64,000 nucleotides of DNA from CAVVKW01 sp963749035 (GTDB taxonomy: Bacteria; Verrucomicrobiota; Verrucomicrobiia; Chthoniobacterales; JAATET01). The stretch covers positions 186,001 to 250,000 of the forward strand of contig CAVVKW010000001.1 of NCBI GenBank assembly GCA_963749035.1, in the 5' to 3' direction. Of this stretch, positions 36,705 through 45,110 are shown one piece after another (within the stretch, counting starts at the first letter, position 1; each line of letters starts with the position of its first letter). A program made the position numbers and the translations under genes. The notes beneath the pieces were generated by a model. That model was given only the letters and a program-made list of their open reading frames with translations. It was not told the origin of the DNA and did no database searches.

Positions 36705-37487
36705 TCAACGCTCTGCCGTCGCGTCGCTCCAACCGACTGCGTCGGTAAAGGACGGGTTCCGCGGCCCCCAGTCGATGTCGTTTGGGTCCACTGCCAACGC
36801 GTGTCCATCGACGAATACAACGTTGGCCTTTCCGGAGTGCCGCGGCATCACGTTGGCACCCTCATCCCGGGCACCCCGGAAGAACGTGGACCCCCGGCCA
36901 GGCGTGTCTTCGCGTTTGTCAAAGGGACCAGTCGAGTTCGGACCTCCGCCCGCGTCAGCGAAATAGACGGTCTTCGACGGTTTTCCGACCCGCACCTGCC
37001 GCTCGAACGCTGCCGGCGTTACCCAGACAGAAGCAAGGCTCGGGAAATTGATTCCGATCCCCAGAGAACTCCTTACACTTGAGATACCACCGTCGCCGGG
37101 CGTGGCAGGCTTATGAAGTGCCGGGCAGGAAACGTGAGCCGCCTCGCACCCGTAGAGACTGAGGATGTCCGGCCAGGCGAGCACGCCGGCACCAATGGCC
37201 ACCGGATTCGACTCGGCGGCCTGCTGTGGGAAAATAGCTTTCGCCGTGTAGAGAGGGGGCAACTTTCCGTCGTTGTCCGATGCGAAGAGATTCGACGCAA
37301 CGACCACACTTTTCATGTTGGAAAGGCACTTAGCTGCCGCAGCTCGTTCTTGCATGCCGCCAACCGTCGCAAAGATCAAGGAGGCCAATATCGCAACGAT
37401 CGAAATCACGACCAGTATTTCGATGAGGGTGAACGCATTCTCGTCGAGCTTGGTGCGCACGGAGGGGGGAGACAGTCTTGAGTTCAT
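36705..37487 (-). CDS. Secreted pseudopilin (prepilin leader, H-X9-DG-type C-terminus)
   Basis: A 260-residue protein, start at the ATG 37487 (MNSRLSPPSV). The prepilin leader ends KLDENAFTLIEILVVISI, with the Phe-Thr-Leu-Ile-Glu start of the mature pilin helix. A C-terminal GKANVVFVDGHALAVDPND matches the DG half of the H-X9-DG element. It is likely exported by the type II/IV pilus machinery. A second member of the same family is encoded at 9669-10331. It lies upstream of the SGNH hydrolase gene and is probably co-transcribed with it. Confidence 0.85.
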   Translation of the reverse strand: MNSRLSPPSVRTKLDENAFTLIEILVVISIVAILASLIFATVGGMQERAAAAKCLSNMKSVVVASNLFASDNDGKLPPLYTAKAIFPQQAAESNPVAIGAGVLAWPDILSLYGCEAAHVSCPALHKPATPGDGGISSVRSSLGIGINFPSLASVWVTPAAFERQVRVGKPSKTVYFADAGGGPNSTGPFDKREDTPGRGSTFFRGARDEGANVMPRHSGKANVVFVDGHALAVDPNDIDWGPRNPSFTDAVGWSDATAER

Positions 37488-37673
37488 GTTCCGAGGGGGA
37501 GGACAGGTTAGGATGTGTCGGACGGCGCCCATGATGGCACCTAGATTTCGGATTTTAGTAGCGGGAATCCCGACGCGATTGCGGGAGTTTTCAGCGGTCA
37601 ATCGGCTCGCGAAGGGCGTAGTGGGATCGTTCAACTTTCGAGGGGGAGGCTAACATTGAATGGTTTGAATCAG

Positions 37674-37704
37674 AAAGGCGGCCCGAATCATTCCGGACCG
37701 CCTT
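37674..37704 (-). terminator. Rho-independent terminator, probably bidirectional
   Basis: Stem AAGGCGGTCCG / CGGGCCGCCTT on the minus strand (11 bp with one G-U pair) around an 8-nt loop, then TCTGATTC. It lies 26 bp downstream of the PEP-CTERM gene at 37730-38677. The T-tract is weak. Confidence 0.6.
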
Positions 37705-37729
37705 CCATCGAGAGGTATTTCGGGGTCGG

Positions 37730-38677
37730 TTAGGCCATCCGCTTCGAGCGGGCGCGGGTGAGGCCGACGACGAGGGCTCCAGCCGCGAGGATCAGACCGT
37801 AGGTACTTGGCTCAGGAACTGCGGTGATCGAGATCACGCTATTGAGTCCCGTTCCGTAGTTGATCGAGGCGGATTCGCCCGGCGCCAAACCTGTGAAGTT
37901 GACCGTGCCAAAGGTGCCGGAGAGGGCACCCGAGTAGGTGAAAAGATTCAAAGTCGAACCAGCGGCGATCGAATACCCCGAAAAGTCGACGTTCAGCGTT
38001 GCTTTTGCACCTCCAAGCGTCAGCGTTTGAGCAGCCAAAGTGCTAACGCCGATCGCATCTGGAGTGAAGTTGATCGTGGCAAATCCATTGCCGCCACCCA
38101 AGTTCATGTCAACGGATGCAGTTGTCCAGTTAACGGACGAACCATTGATCGAGACCGATCCCGTCACCGTGTCGTTGATCGCCCCGTTACCTACCCAAAA
38201 GCGATTTGTTGCCGTAACGTTGCCGCCATTCAGAATCAGCGAGCCATCGCGCCCAAAGGGATTTACCGATGCAACGTAAGTGTGGCGCTGGGCGTTCAGT
38301 GCCCCGCCTGGTGATACGGTTAGCGACGCAGAACCATCTCCACTGATACCGGCCAATCCGGTGGCACCGACATAAAGATCCGCCGCGCCAACGTTCATTG
38401 TTCCGCCAGATGCGATCGTCATCGCAGCATCGTTACCCAACACGAGACGTTGGGCACTGGCACCGCCAGCGAGCGTTGGGCTGAAATTTTCGTCGACCAT
38501 CGCAACGTCGAGCCCCGTGGGCACGGTGTCACTCGACCAGTTCACCGGGGTGAGATAGTTTGTCCCGGTCCCGGTCGGACCGCCGTCAAAATTGATCTGT
38601 GCGGTTGCATTGCCTGCTACGGCGAGAAATCCGATCGAAAGAACGGGGAGGATCTGAAGGGCGAAGAGTTTTTTCAT
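37730..38677 (-). CDS. PEP-CTERM beta-repeat protein, paralogue of the protein at 25.1 kb
   Basis: A 315-residue protein, start at ATG 38677 (MKKLFALQILPVLSIGFLAVAGNATAQ, a signal peptide). The mature chain shares with the protein at 25090-25947 the same ordered landmarks: LGNDAAMTIASGGTMNVGAADLYVG, then GDGSASL, NRFWVGNGAINDTVTGSVSI, MNLGGGNGFATINF and LNLFTYSGALSGTFG. It ends AVPEPSTYGLILAAGALVVG followed by TRARSKRMA, an exosortase sorting tail. It is therefore predicted to be attached at or exported through the outer layers, unlike its paralogue. Operator E lies 102 bp upstream; a hairpin terminator follows. Confidence 0.85.
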   Translation of the reverse strand: MKKLFALQILPVLSIGFLAVAGNATAQINFDGGPTGTGTNYLTPVNWSSDTVPTGLDVAMVDENFSPTLAGGASAQRLVLGNDAAMTIASGGTMNVGAADLYVGATGLAGISGDGSASLTVSPGGALNAQRHTYVASVNPFGRDGSLILNGGNVTATNRFWVGNGAINDTVTGSVSINGSSVNWTTASVDMNLGGGNGFATINFTPDAIGVSTLAAQTLTLGGAKATLNVDFSGYSIAAGSTLNLFTYSGALSGTFGTVNFTGLAPGESASINYGTGLNSVISITAVPEPSTYGLILAAGALVVGLTRARSKRMA

Positions 38678-38778
38678 TTCTAACGTCTGGGTGTGTTCGA
38701 CCGATTCGAGGATCGAATCAATAGTTTGGGGTTCACGGCGAGACCGGATTGGTGCGTTACCGATTGGTTGGAAAGTTA

Positions 38779-38794
38779 TACAAAAGGTTATGTA
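38779..38794. promoter_or_regulatory. Regulon operator copy E (minus strand TACATAACCTTTTGTA)
   Basis: Shares GACATACATAAC (minus strand) with copy F. It begins directly after a TTGACA (minus 38800-38795), 102 bp upstream of the PEP-CTERM gene start. Confidence 0.75.
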
Positions 38795-38865
38795 TGTCAA
38801 ACGAAATCACAACTGGAAGGGTGCAAAAACGCAATTTTTAGTCCGCAGCGTCGCGCAGGTCGGAG

Positions 38866-40356
38866 CTACTTTCGATCAACTTGAAAGTAGTGATCATACC
38901 AGATGTCCTCTTGACCATTCGCGTCGCGGTCTGGAACGCCGGGAGGCTGCATCTCTCCAGCCCAAACCTCCAGCTTCTCCCGCAGCTCGGCGACTTTACC
39001 CGGATTCAGCTCCGCCAGGTTGTGCTGCTCTTCAGCGTCTCTCGCCAGGTCGAACAACAACGATTTGCCCTCGATTTCGATCAATTTCCAATCTCCGGAA
39101 CGGACGGCAGCCTGCGCCCAGAATCGCCAGAAAAGATCGCGGGACGGAGCCTTCTCCGCACCGTCTGTCAAATAGGGTAGGAGGTTGATTCCATCTAACT
39201 TCGGATCGTCGGGAAGCCCCGCGATCGCATTGGCCGTCGCAGCGATATCCAGAGAGATCACGGGAGATTCAATCTCTTGCTCCGGGGAAATGGTTCCCGG
39301 CCACGTCATGACGAACGGGACCCGAATGCCGCCCTCAGCCAGCATTCCCTTCTCGCCACTCAACGGATCGTTGCGCGAGCCATCCCAGTGAGCAGTCTTC
39401 GTTTCGAGCGGCATCACGTCGCCAAAGCGCTCGCCGAGTTGCGTGCCCAGCGGCGCCCCGTTGTCGCTCGCAAAGACGATGAGCGTGTCTTCCGTGAGTC
39501 CCTTCGCTTCGAGGGCGGCTACCACTTCGCCGATCCCGTCATCCACTGCGGACATCATCGCGAGCGCATAGCGTCGCCGCTCAGGCATCTCACCGGGGAA
39601 GCGATCGAGGTATTCCTGTGGCGCCTCGAGAGGCACGTGCGGCGAGGCGTAGGCAAGGTAGAGAAAGAAGGGCTTGGTCTCGTTGCGCTCGATGAAGGCA
39701 AGCGCTGCTTCGGTTTTGACCGTGATCCGGTAGTCCTCAGTGGCTTCCCATTTGCCTTCCTCCGGCAGATCACGTCCCTCGCGGTCGAAATTGGTAAAGT
39801 AGGGGCTATGGAAGCCCCAATAAAACTCTAGAAAGCCGCGCTCGCCGGGCAGGTAGGGTGCAATGGCTTCATACGGAAGACTGACGATGCGGCCGTTTTC
39901 AATTAGTTCCGGGTGGACTTTCGACGCCCAGCGAACGTCTGGCGCGGTCGGTTCCAGATGCCATTTGCCAACCATCCCCGTCACGTAGTCAGCCTTTTGC
40001 AGGCGTTGCGCGATCGTCGTCTCTCCAAGTGGCATCGGACCTAGGCCGATAAAGTCAAAATCGAACCGCTGCTGGTAGCGGCCGGTGATGAGACCGGCGC
40101 GGGAAGGAGCACATTGCGGCGAGGTCACGTAACCATCCGTAAACAGCGCACCTTCCTTCGCGAGACGATCGAGGTGAGGTGTCTTGATGTCGTCCAGCAC
40201 CCCGTGTGCGCCCACGTCGCCATGCCCCCAATCGTCCGTGAAGATGACAACGATGTTCGGCTTACGTCCGGCGACATCAGCGGCAGGGACCAAACCGAGG
40301 CCGCCGAAAATAAACGTAAGAAGCGGGATACAAAGGAATCTAACGTCAGGAATCAT
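38866..40356 (-). CDS. Secreted sulfatase
   Basis: A 496-residue type I sulfatase with a signal peptide (FLCIPLLTFIFGGLGLVPAA). Metal-site Asp 41-42 lie in VIFTDDWGHGD, and the formylglycine motif CAPSR starts at Cys 82 (PQCAPSRAGLITG), the canonical form. Later motifs are MVGKWHL, ASPHVPLEAP and VFASDNGAPLG. It is predicted to desulfate glycans outside the cytoplasm after Cys-to-formylglycine conversion. It lies 27 bp downstream of operator F, on the minus strand between the transporter gene and the paralogous PEP-CTERM gene. It differs from the sulfatase at 23521 in its active-site motif. Confidence 0.93.
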   Translation of the reverse strand: MIPDVRFLCIPLLTFIFGGLGLVPAADVAGRKPNIVVIFTDDWGHGDVGAHGVLDDIKTPHLDRLAKEGALFTDGYVTSPQCAPSRAGLITGRYQQRFDFDFIGLGPMPLGETTIAQRLQKADYVTGMVGKWHLEPTAPDVRWASKVHPELIENGRIVSLPYEAIAPYLPGERGFLEFYWGFHSPYFTNFDREGRDLPEEGKWEATEDYRITVKTEAALAFIERNETKPFFLYLAYASPHVPLEAPQEYLDRFPGEMPERRRYALAMMSAVDDGIGEVVAALEAKGLTEDTLIVFASDNGAPLGTQLGERFGDVMPLETKTAHWDGSRNDPLSGEKGMLAEGGIRVPFVMTWPGTISPEQEIESPVISLDIAATANAIAGLPDDPKLDGINLLPYLTDGAEKAPSRDLFWRFWAQAAVRSGDWKLIEIEGKSLLFDLARDAEEQHNLAELNPGKVAELREKLEVWAGEMQPPGVPDRDANGQEDIWYDHYFQVDRK

Positions 40357-40382
40357 CGAAGGAGAGAAGTTAAGGGCATACG

Positions 40383-40398
40383 AACGAAACGTTATGTA
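40383..40398. promoter_or_regulatory. Regulon operator copy F (minus strand TACATAACGTTTCGTT)
   Basis: 27 bp upstream of the sulfatase start at 40356. Left arm identical to copies C and E; right arm weaker. Confidence 0.75.
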
Positions 40399-40464
40399 TG
40401 TCGGGGAGCGAGCATTGTCGATCCGTATCGGACAAACCCTTCAGCACAAAGTTGCCGCAAACGA

Positions 40465-41904
40465 TCAGTTCGACAGACGTGCTTGGCCCGACGCCCGCTC
40501 CTCTAGTAGTCGCTGCGTGTCGGCGGCGCGAGCACGGCTGATGGGGTAGAGCCAAATAAGTCCGATGGAGAGCACGAGCCCGAGGGATTGGAATCCCACC
40601 AGCGCGAGTTTCATCCGCACCGCCGTCGCCTCGTCCAACCCGGCCGCATCCACAACCGCCGGATCGTAGCCGACCGCCGTCGCCATGTATCCGCCGATAC
40701 CAAAGGTGATCGCCTGCGCCGCCTTCAGGGCGAATCCCTTCACCGCACTGAACATTCCTTCGCGCCGCCGCCCGGTCGCCAATTCATCGTCGTCGCACAC
40801 GTCGGCAACCATGGAATCGATCATCAACCAGCAGCCTTGAAGTCCCAGGAACGTGATTCCGCCGGCAACGAACATCGCCCATGGCCAGCGCGGGTCGATG
40901 GCGAAATAGTTCACGATCGTGCCAGCGAGCACGATCGAGAGACCGATCATCATGGCGATACGCTTACTCCAGAGCGTCGAAATCCACGTGATGAGAAACA
41001 TACTCGCGTAGGAGAGTGCGACGGCGAGGGTCATGAGCCAGCCTTGAAAATTTCCGATCGCCTTGTTGCTTCCCTGGTAAACGTAGTGCTGGATGAGGAG
41101 CGGCGAGATGCTCTGTGAGACAAACAACGCGACGATGATCGTCGTGTAGGCGACAAAAAGGATGACGAACGGTTTGTTCGTCATCGTATATTTGATCGCG
41201 GGGATCAGTTTGATCGCCTCCTGTTTCTCCACCTCAACGTTTTCTCGACAGCCGACGACGGGAATCATTCCCGACACCAACACGATTATCGCCACGCCCA
41301 CCGACACCCAGAACGCTCCTGCTCCCAGATTGGGAAACATGTCTGCGGCCGCCAAGCGGAACAACCATCCCGCCGCGACGGAAGCGATGAGACCGATATA
41401 CATTCTCCAGACGATCACACGAGTTCGCTCGTCGTAGTCCGACGACAATTCAAAGCCGAGGGCCGTGTAGGGGACCACGAACAGGGTGTAAGCGACGGCT
41501 AGCAGGCTGCCGACGACCACGATGTAGAAGAACGGAATGTTGCTGAACCACGGATTCTGCGCCGTCTCGACGGCCATTGGCGTCCACAGGAGCGGCAGAA
41601 GCAGCGCGCATCCGATCACGCCGAAAAACATCAGGGGGCGCCTCCGCCCAAAACGGGACCTCATGTTGTCCGAAACATTCCCGATCCACGGATCCGTGAA
41701 CGCGTCGATCAACCGAGGAAGAGCCAGCGCAAGACCAGCCAGAGCCGGCGTCAAGCCGAAGTGGTTCACGTACACCAACGTCCCGAGCGCGGTCAGCGTG
41801 TTGAACATGAAATTATCGGCCATGCCGCCGAAACCCCAGATAACCTTCGTCTTCAGCGGCACCCGTCGTCGACCGGGAATATGGGGGGGATGAGATGGGG
41901 TCAT
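40465..41904 (-). CDS. GPH-type (MFS) sugar symporter
   Basis: A 479-residue transporter, start at ATG 41904 (MTPSHPPHIPGRR). It has about 12 membrane segments. The GPH signatures are visible: KVIWGFGGMADNFMFNTL at the N-terminus, RLIDAFTDPWIGNVSDNMRSRFGRRRPLM (the loop 2-3 motif with DP-x-x-G and the R-rich stretch), and DDDELATGRRREGMFSAVKGF in the second half. Members of this glycoside-pentoside-hexuronide family import oligosaccharides or glycosides with cations. It is the obvious uptake system for the region. Operator G lies 79 bp upstream. Confidence 0.9.
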   Translation of the reverse strand: MTPSHPPHIPGRRRVPLKTKVIWGFGGMADNFMFNTLTALGTLVYVNHFGLTPALAGLALALPRLIDAFTDPWIGNVSDNMRSRFGRRRPLMFFGVIGCALLLPLLWTPMAVETAQNPWFSNIPFFYIVVVGSLLAVAYTLFVVPYTALGFELSSDYDERTRVIVWRMYIGLIASVAAGWLFRLAAADMFPNLGAGAFWVSVGVAIIVLVSGMIPVVGCRENVEVEKQEAIKLIPAIKYTMTNKPFVILFVAYTTIIVALFVSQSISPLLIQHYVYQGSNKAIGNFQGWLMTLAVALSYASMFLITWISTLWSKRIAMMIGLSIVLAGTIVNYFAIDPRWPWAMFVAGGITFLGLQGCWLMIDSMVADVCDDDELATGRRREGMFSAVKGFALKAAQAITFGIGGYMATAVGYDPAVVDAAGLDEATAVRMKLALVGFQSLGLVLSIGLIWLYPISRARAADTQRLLEERASGQARLSN

Positions 41905-41982
41905 GGTCTCACAAAACAGCCGTCTTCCAGATCCACTCCGCTGGCGCCGCGTAACAAGCCACACAAGATAAGGACGATCACG

Positions 41983-41998
41983 TAATTAACGTTACGTG
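41983..41998. promoter_or_regulatory. Regulon operator copy G (TAATTAACGTTACGTG)
   Basis: 79 bp upstream of the GPH transporter. The reverse complement CACGTAACGTTAATTA matches copy D at 14 of 16 positions. TAACGTTA is a perfect dyad. Confidence 0.8.
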
Positions 41999-42535
41999 CA
42001 CCTCACGGAGCCGTCACTGTTTTTCCATTTTTTTGACCGCAAGCCTTCAAAGCGTTCCAACGAGAACTTTTCCGTGGAAACGGGGGCTTTGCCTGCGGTG
42101 GGGGCGGGCCCTGAAATCTCAAATGTGCCCGCTGCCTGCCTCTGAAACTCGTTTTCGGATTCCCCTAATTCCTGGACCCCTCACGCCTGCCAAGGTTGTC
42201 ACGAACGTCGTCGGCGAGCACCCCATCACACGAGGAGGCCCCCGGCTCGAGCGAAGATGTCTTCCATCACCTTGACGGAAGCTCACGCGTCTCTGCCACG
42301 AGCTAATCGAATTCATGATCACTCCCCGCCGGCCAAAACGCGGAATTGGCTACCCGGATTAGCCGCTTCGAACACGACGGATTCGGGCGTCGTTTTTGCA
42401 TCATCGTCGCGACGTCGCCCGCGACTCTCGCACCTTCTGCCACGTCTTGCAGACGGACGATCAACCAAATTACCCTGAAAACTCCTGGAGTTTTTTGTCG
42501 AGACGACCCAGGCGATCCGCAAGGATTATGACGCA
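41999..42535. other. Non-coding stretch before the TIM-barrel glycosidase
   Basis: No open frame here has convincing codon pattern or family resemblance. The only structure I see is AAAACTC-CTG-GAGTTTT followed by TT (42478-42496), a 7-bp stem with a 3-nt loop and T-tract. It could be a weak terminator or attenuator just before the next gene. An AAGGA ribosome-binding site lies at 42521-42525. Confidence 0.5.
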
Positions 42536-43669
42536 GTGAACCGAAAACGCCTCACATCTCTCCTCACGGCGGTCACGGTATCGGTGGCACCGCTTGCTAG
42601 CGCCGAGCCGTCGCTGGGAGTTCACCGAACGAATCTCGCCTGGATGGAAGACCCAGATCGGGAATTTCGGATTCTCGATGAAATCAAAGCCCTCGGAGCG
42701 CGCTCAGTCCGGATCTCGCTCAATCGCCCTTTCGAACGCGCCGTCGAGCACGTCGCCCATTGTAATCAGATCGATCTTCCCCCGCTCGTGATGCTCGCCA
42801 TCGAGAATCCGGCTTGGTTCCCGCCCGACCGGACGATGAGGCCTGGGACCGATCTGCTCTACGAAATGCCGCGCCTGAGCGAAGTCGACCCCGATCGATT
42901 TGAAGCCGAGCTGACCCGTATCCTCCAGCCGATCGCCGACCGTGGTCTCGTCATCCACGCACTGCAGCTCTTCAACGAACTCAATTGGGCTGGCTTCAAT
43001 GGTGACCTTCCCGCCGCTGAAACGGGCCTGGAGATCGATCGGAACACTCCTCAGGACGATCCCGTTTACACTCAATGGCGACACGGAATCGAAAAATATT
43101 GTCATCTCCTTGCCATTACCCGCCGTGTTCTCGACAACCTTTTTGGTGAAGGAAAAGTGCCTCTCCTTCCCGCTGCGACGACCCGTGCAGAAACCGAATG
43201 GTTGACCCGAACCGGCGCCAGCATCGTTGCTCCGGAATTGTATTTTGAAATCCTCGAAAGGGCAGACTCGAACGGCAACCGAGCACTCGACTTTGTGCAA
43301 CGTCTCGCCGTTCACATTTATCCCAAAACCATTCCTAGCACAAAACAGCAAGCTCGCCGCGAAGCCCAAAGCCTCATTCGCGAGACGATGCAACCAATTC
43401 TCGACGTCGTTGGCGACGCCAAGCCGTTTTCGATCACTGAATGGGGTTACGGACTCAAACGCCCCGGCGACATCGGGCAAGATGAAGAACGCTTCGATGC
43501 CTACCTTGGTTTCCTCGAAGCACTCGACTCCGCTGGTCTCCGACCGAAGCCACTTTGGCACGAAGTCATCCTCTACTCGTATGACCAGGATCCTCCGAAG
43601 GACATCACGGTCGCCGGCCGGCCTCTCCCTAGCGCTAAGATAATCCGAAAATGGAATGAAGGAAACTAA
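42536..43669 (+). CDS. Secreted TIM-barrel glycoside hydrolase-like protein
   Basis: A 377-residue protein with a GTG start and a signal peptide (LLTAVTVSVAPLASAE). The chain reads like a (beta/alpha)8 barrel of the GH-A clan: SVRISLNRPF, ALQLFNELNWAGFNG (the Asn-Glu at the end of strand 4, expected acid/base), and PFSITEWGYGL (Glu at the end of strand 7, expected nucleophile). An early Leu-Gly-Val-His-Arg strand and a VHIYP element also fit. The family (GH5, GH39 or another) cannot be fixed by eye. It lacks the regulon operator, so it may be regulated apart from the cluster to its left. Confidence 0.75.
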   Translation: MNRKRLTSLLTAVTVSVAPLASAEPSLGVHRTNLAWMEDPDREFRILDEIKALGARSVRISLNRPFERAVEHVAHCNQIDLPPLVMLAIENPAWFPPDRTMRPGTDLLYEMPRLSEVDPDRFEAELTRILQPIADRGLVIHALQLFNELNWAGFNGDLPAAETGLEIDRNTPQDDPVYTQWRHGIEKYCHLLAITRRVLDNLFGEGKVPLLPAATTRAETEWLTRTGASIVAPELYFEILERADSNGNRALDFVQRLAVHIYPKTIPSTKQQARREAQSLIRETMQPILDVVGDAKPFSITEWGYGLKRPGDIGQDEERFDAYLGFLEALDSAGLRPKPLWHEVILYSYDQDPPKDITVAGRPLPSAKIIRKWNEGN

Positions 43670-43953
43670 CCGGCAAGGCAGACTTCACCCGAAGTTGCGA
43701 AACCAACCGAAGATCCAAGAGCCCACCGGAGCGTGGAGCGGCTAGCCCTTCGGAGCGATCGCCTTTCCAAGCTACCCAGATCCAAGCGGAAGCGAGCACT
43801 CGTATCCCGTTACTGCATCAGCGTGAAAAATCGATCAGAATTCCCGGACTTAGGCGTTCAACGCAACCTGGAGGAGCCAAACTGCGGCTCGAAAAGTGAT
43901 CGCCCCCGATAGAGGACGCCATCTTCTGTCGCGAGACCTCAATTGTGAAAGAG
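43670..43953. other. Non-coding stretch between glycosidase and integrative element
   Basis: No supported gene. The sequence separates the last glycan-region gene from the tRNA-Gly fragment that marks the element boundary; it would have been the sequence just downstream of the tRNA gene before insertion. Confidence 0.5.
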
Positions 43954-43981
43954 AGCGGGTGAAGGGAATCGAACCCTCGTA
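43954..43981 (-). other. Attachment-site copy: 3' end of a tRNA-Gly gene
   Basis: On the minus strand this reads TACGAGGGTTCGATTCCCTT then CACCCGCT: T-stem GAGGG/CCCTT around TTCGATT, then the seven acceptor bases CACCCGC and discriminator T. That is a tRNA-Gly 3' end, in a genome where CCA is apparently not encoded. The bases 5' of it (minus strand) do not form the rest of a tRNA, so it is a displaced fragment, as left by integration into a tRNA 3' end. The integrase gene starts about 90 bp to the right. Confidence 0.72.
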
Positions 43982-44069
43982 ACTAGCATATCGCTTTCGA
44001 TTGGGATTCTACAGAGTAATTGCCCTTGAGATTCGACATTTTCACGGTAGGTTTACTTCACTTACTTCA

Positions 44070-45110
44070 ATGGCTTCTCTCTTCAAAAAAGGACGATACT
44101 GGTATCTGGAGTTCAAGGACCGCGAAGGTCGTTGGCGGAACAAATCCACGGGGCTCCGTTGGGACGACGCGAAGGCAACCAAGCAGGCGCATTTGATCCG
44201 GTCCAAGGCCGAAAGTGCGGAGATCACGGACGACATCAAGAAGGTGGCCCGAGAAGGCTGGGATTGGGTGGACGAATACATCGAGTCGCATTGCACGAAC
44301 GAGAAGACGCTAGCGCGGTATCTGGCGACCTGGGAGATGTTTTTGTTCTGGCTGAGTGAGGCGGGGATCAAATGCCCTCGCGAACTCGATCACAACGGGA
44401 TCGTCAACTACGTCAAATGGCGGACCGGGCGTAAAAAGCGCAGCGGCAAGACGGCCTCGCACAACACGGCGATCATGGACTTGCGGGTCATGTCGCAAGT
44501 GATGGCGGAAGCCATGCGGCGCAACCTCACGGACCGCAATCCGGCCAAGGGTCACGGATTCCGGAAAACCAAGCCGAAGAAGAAACCGGAAATCACCGAC
44601 GAGGAAATCGCGATCATCTGGGAGGCGCTACAGGACAAGGATGAGTGGATGCGCGACAGCTTTTTGATTGCACTACACACGGGATGCCGTCTCCGGGAAA
44701 CGATCATCCCGATGAAATTCGTCGATTTGAAGGCGGGCACGATCACGTTCCCGGCTCCGAAGGGCGGCGAGGACAAGGCCTTTTCGGTCCCGATGCCGAA
44801 CGCGTTGCGTCCGATGTTCGAGCGGATGAAAGCGGACGGGCGCGAAGTTTCCCTGACGATGCCCTTCCAACCGTCGCGTAAGTGGGGGCACCTGTTCCAT
44901 ACGCTGGAACTCGACCACCTGTGTTTTCATTGTTTGCGGGTGACGAAGGTCACGCGACTTCGGCGAGAAGCCGTGCCGCGCGAGGTGGCAATGCGTTTGG
45001 TGAATCATTCGTCGGAACTGATTCATATGCTCTATGATCGGCATCGGGTGGATGATCTTCGAGCCTACTGTGACGCGGGGAGTTCTGGATTGCCTGTCGG
45101 CGCCACATGA
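44070..45110 (+). CDS. int: Tyrosine recombinase (integrase) of the element
   Basis: A 346-residue site-specific recombinase, ATG at 44070 (MASLFKKGRYWYLEFKDREG, an N-terminal arm-type-like strand set). A core-binding helical domain spans about 75-165. The catalytic domain has ALHTGCRLRETI (first Arg), a HCLRVTKVTRLRR box (His-x-x-Arg), VNHSSELIHMLYDRH (His, then Tyr as the nucleophile) and ends near DAGSSG. It should cut and join the tRNA-Gly 3' site found 90 bp upstream. Its 3' end overlaps the opposing excisionase-like gene by about 160 bp. Confidence 0.92.
   Translation: MASLFKKGRYWYLEFKDREGRWRNKSTGLRWDDAKATKQAHLIRSKAESAEITDDIKKVAREGWDWVDEYIESHCTNEKTLARYLATWEMFLFWLSEAGIKCPRELDHNGIVNYVKWRTGRKKRSGKTASHNTAIMDLRVMSQVMAEAMRRNLTDRNPAKGHGFRKTKPKKKPEITDEEIAIIWEALQDKDEWMRDSFLIALHTGCRLRETIIPMKFVDLKAGTITFPAPKGGEDKAFSVPMPNALRPMFERMKADGREVSLTMPFQPSRKWGHLFHTLELDHLCFHCLRVTKVTRLRREAVPREVAMRLVNHSSELIHMLYDRHRVDDLRAYCDAGSSGLPVGAT

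Noticed and set aside
38205..38230. Eighth operator copy (GTAACGTTG) inside the PEP-CTERM gene
   Set aside because: Only the half-site matches and it lies in coding sequence, so it is likely chance.
42257..42478. 73-codon open frame before the TIM-barrel glycosidase gene
   Set aside because: No coding pattern, ribosome site or recognisable family.
43920..44060. Integration site as a tmRNA 3' end
   Set aside because: Acceptor CACCCGC with discriminator T matches tRNA-Gly; the G-U pair typical of tmRNA is missing.
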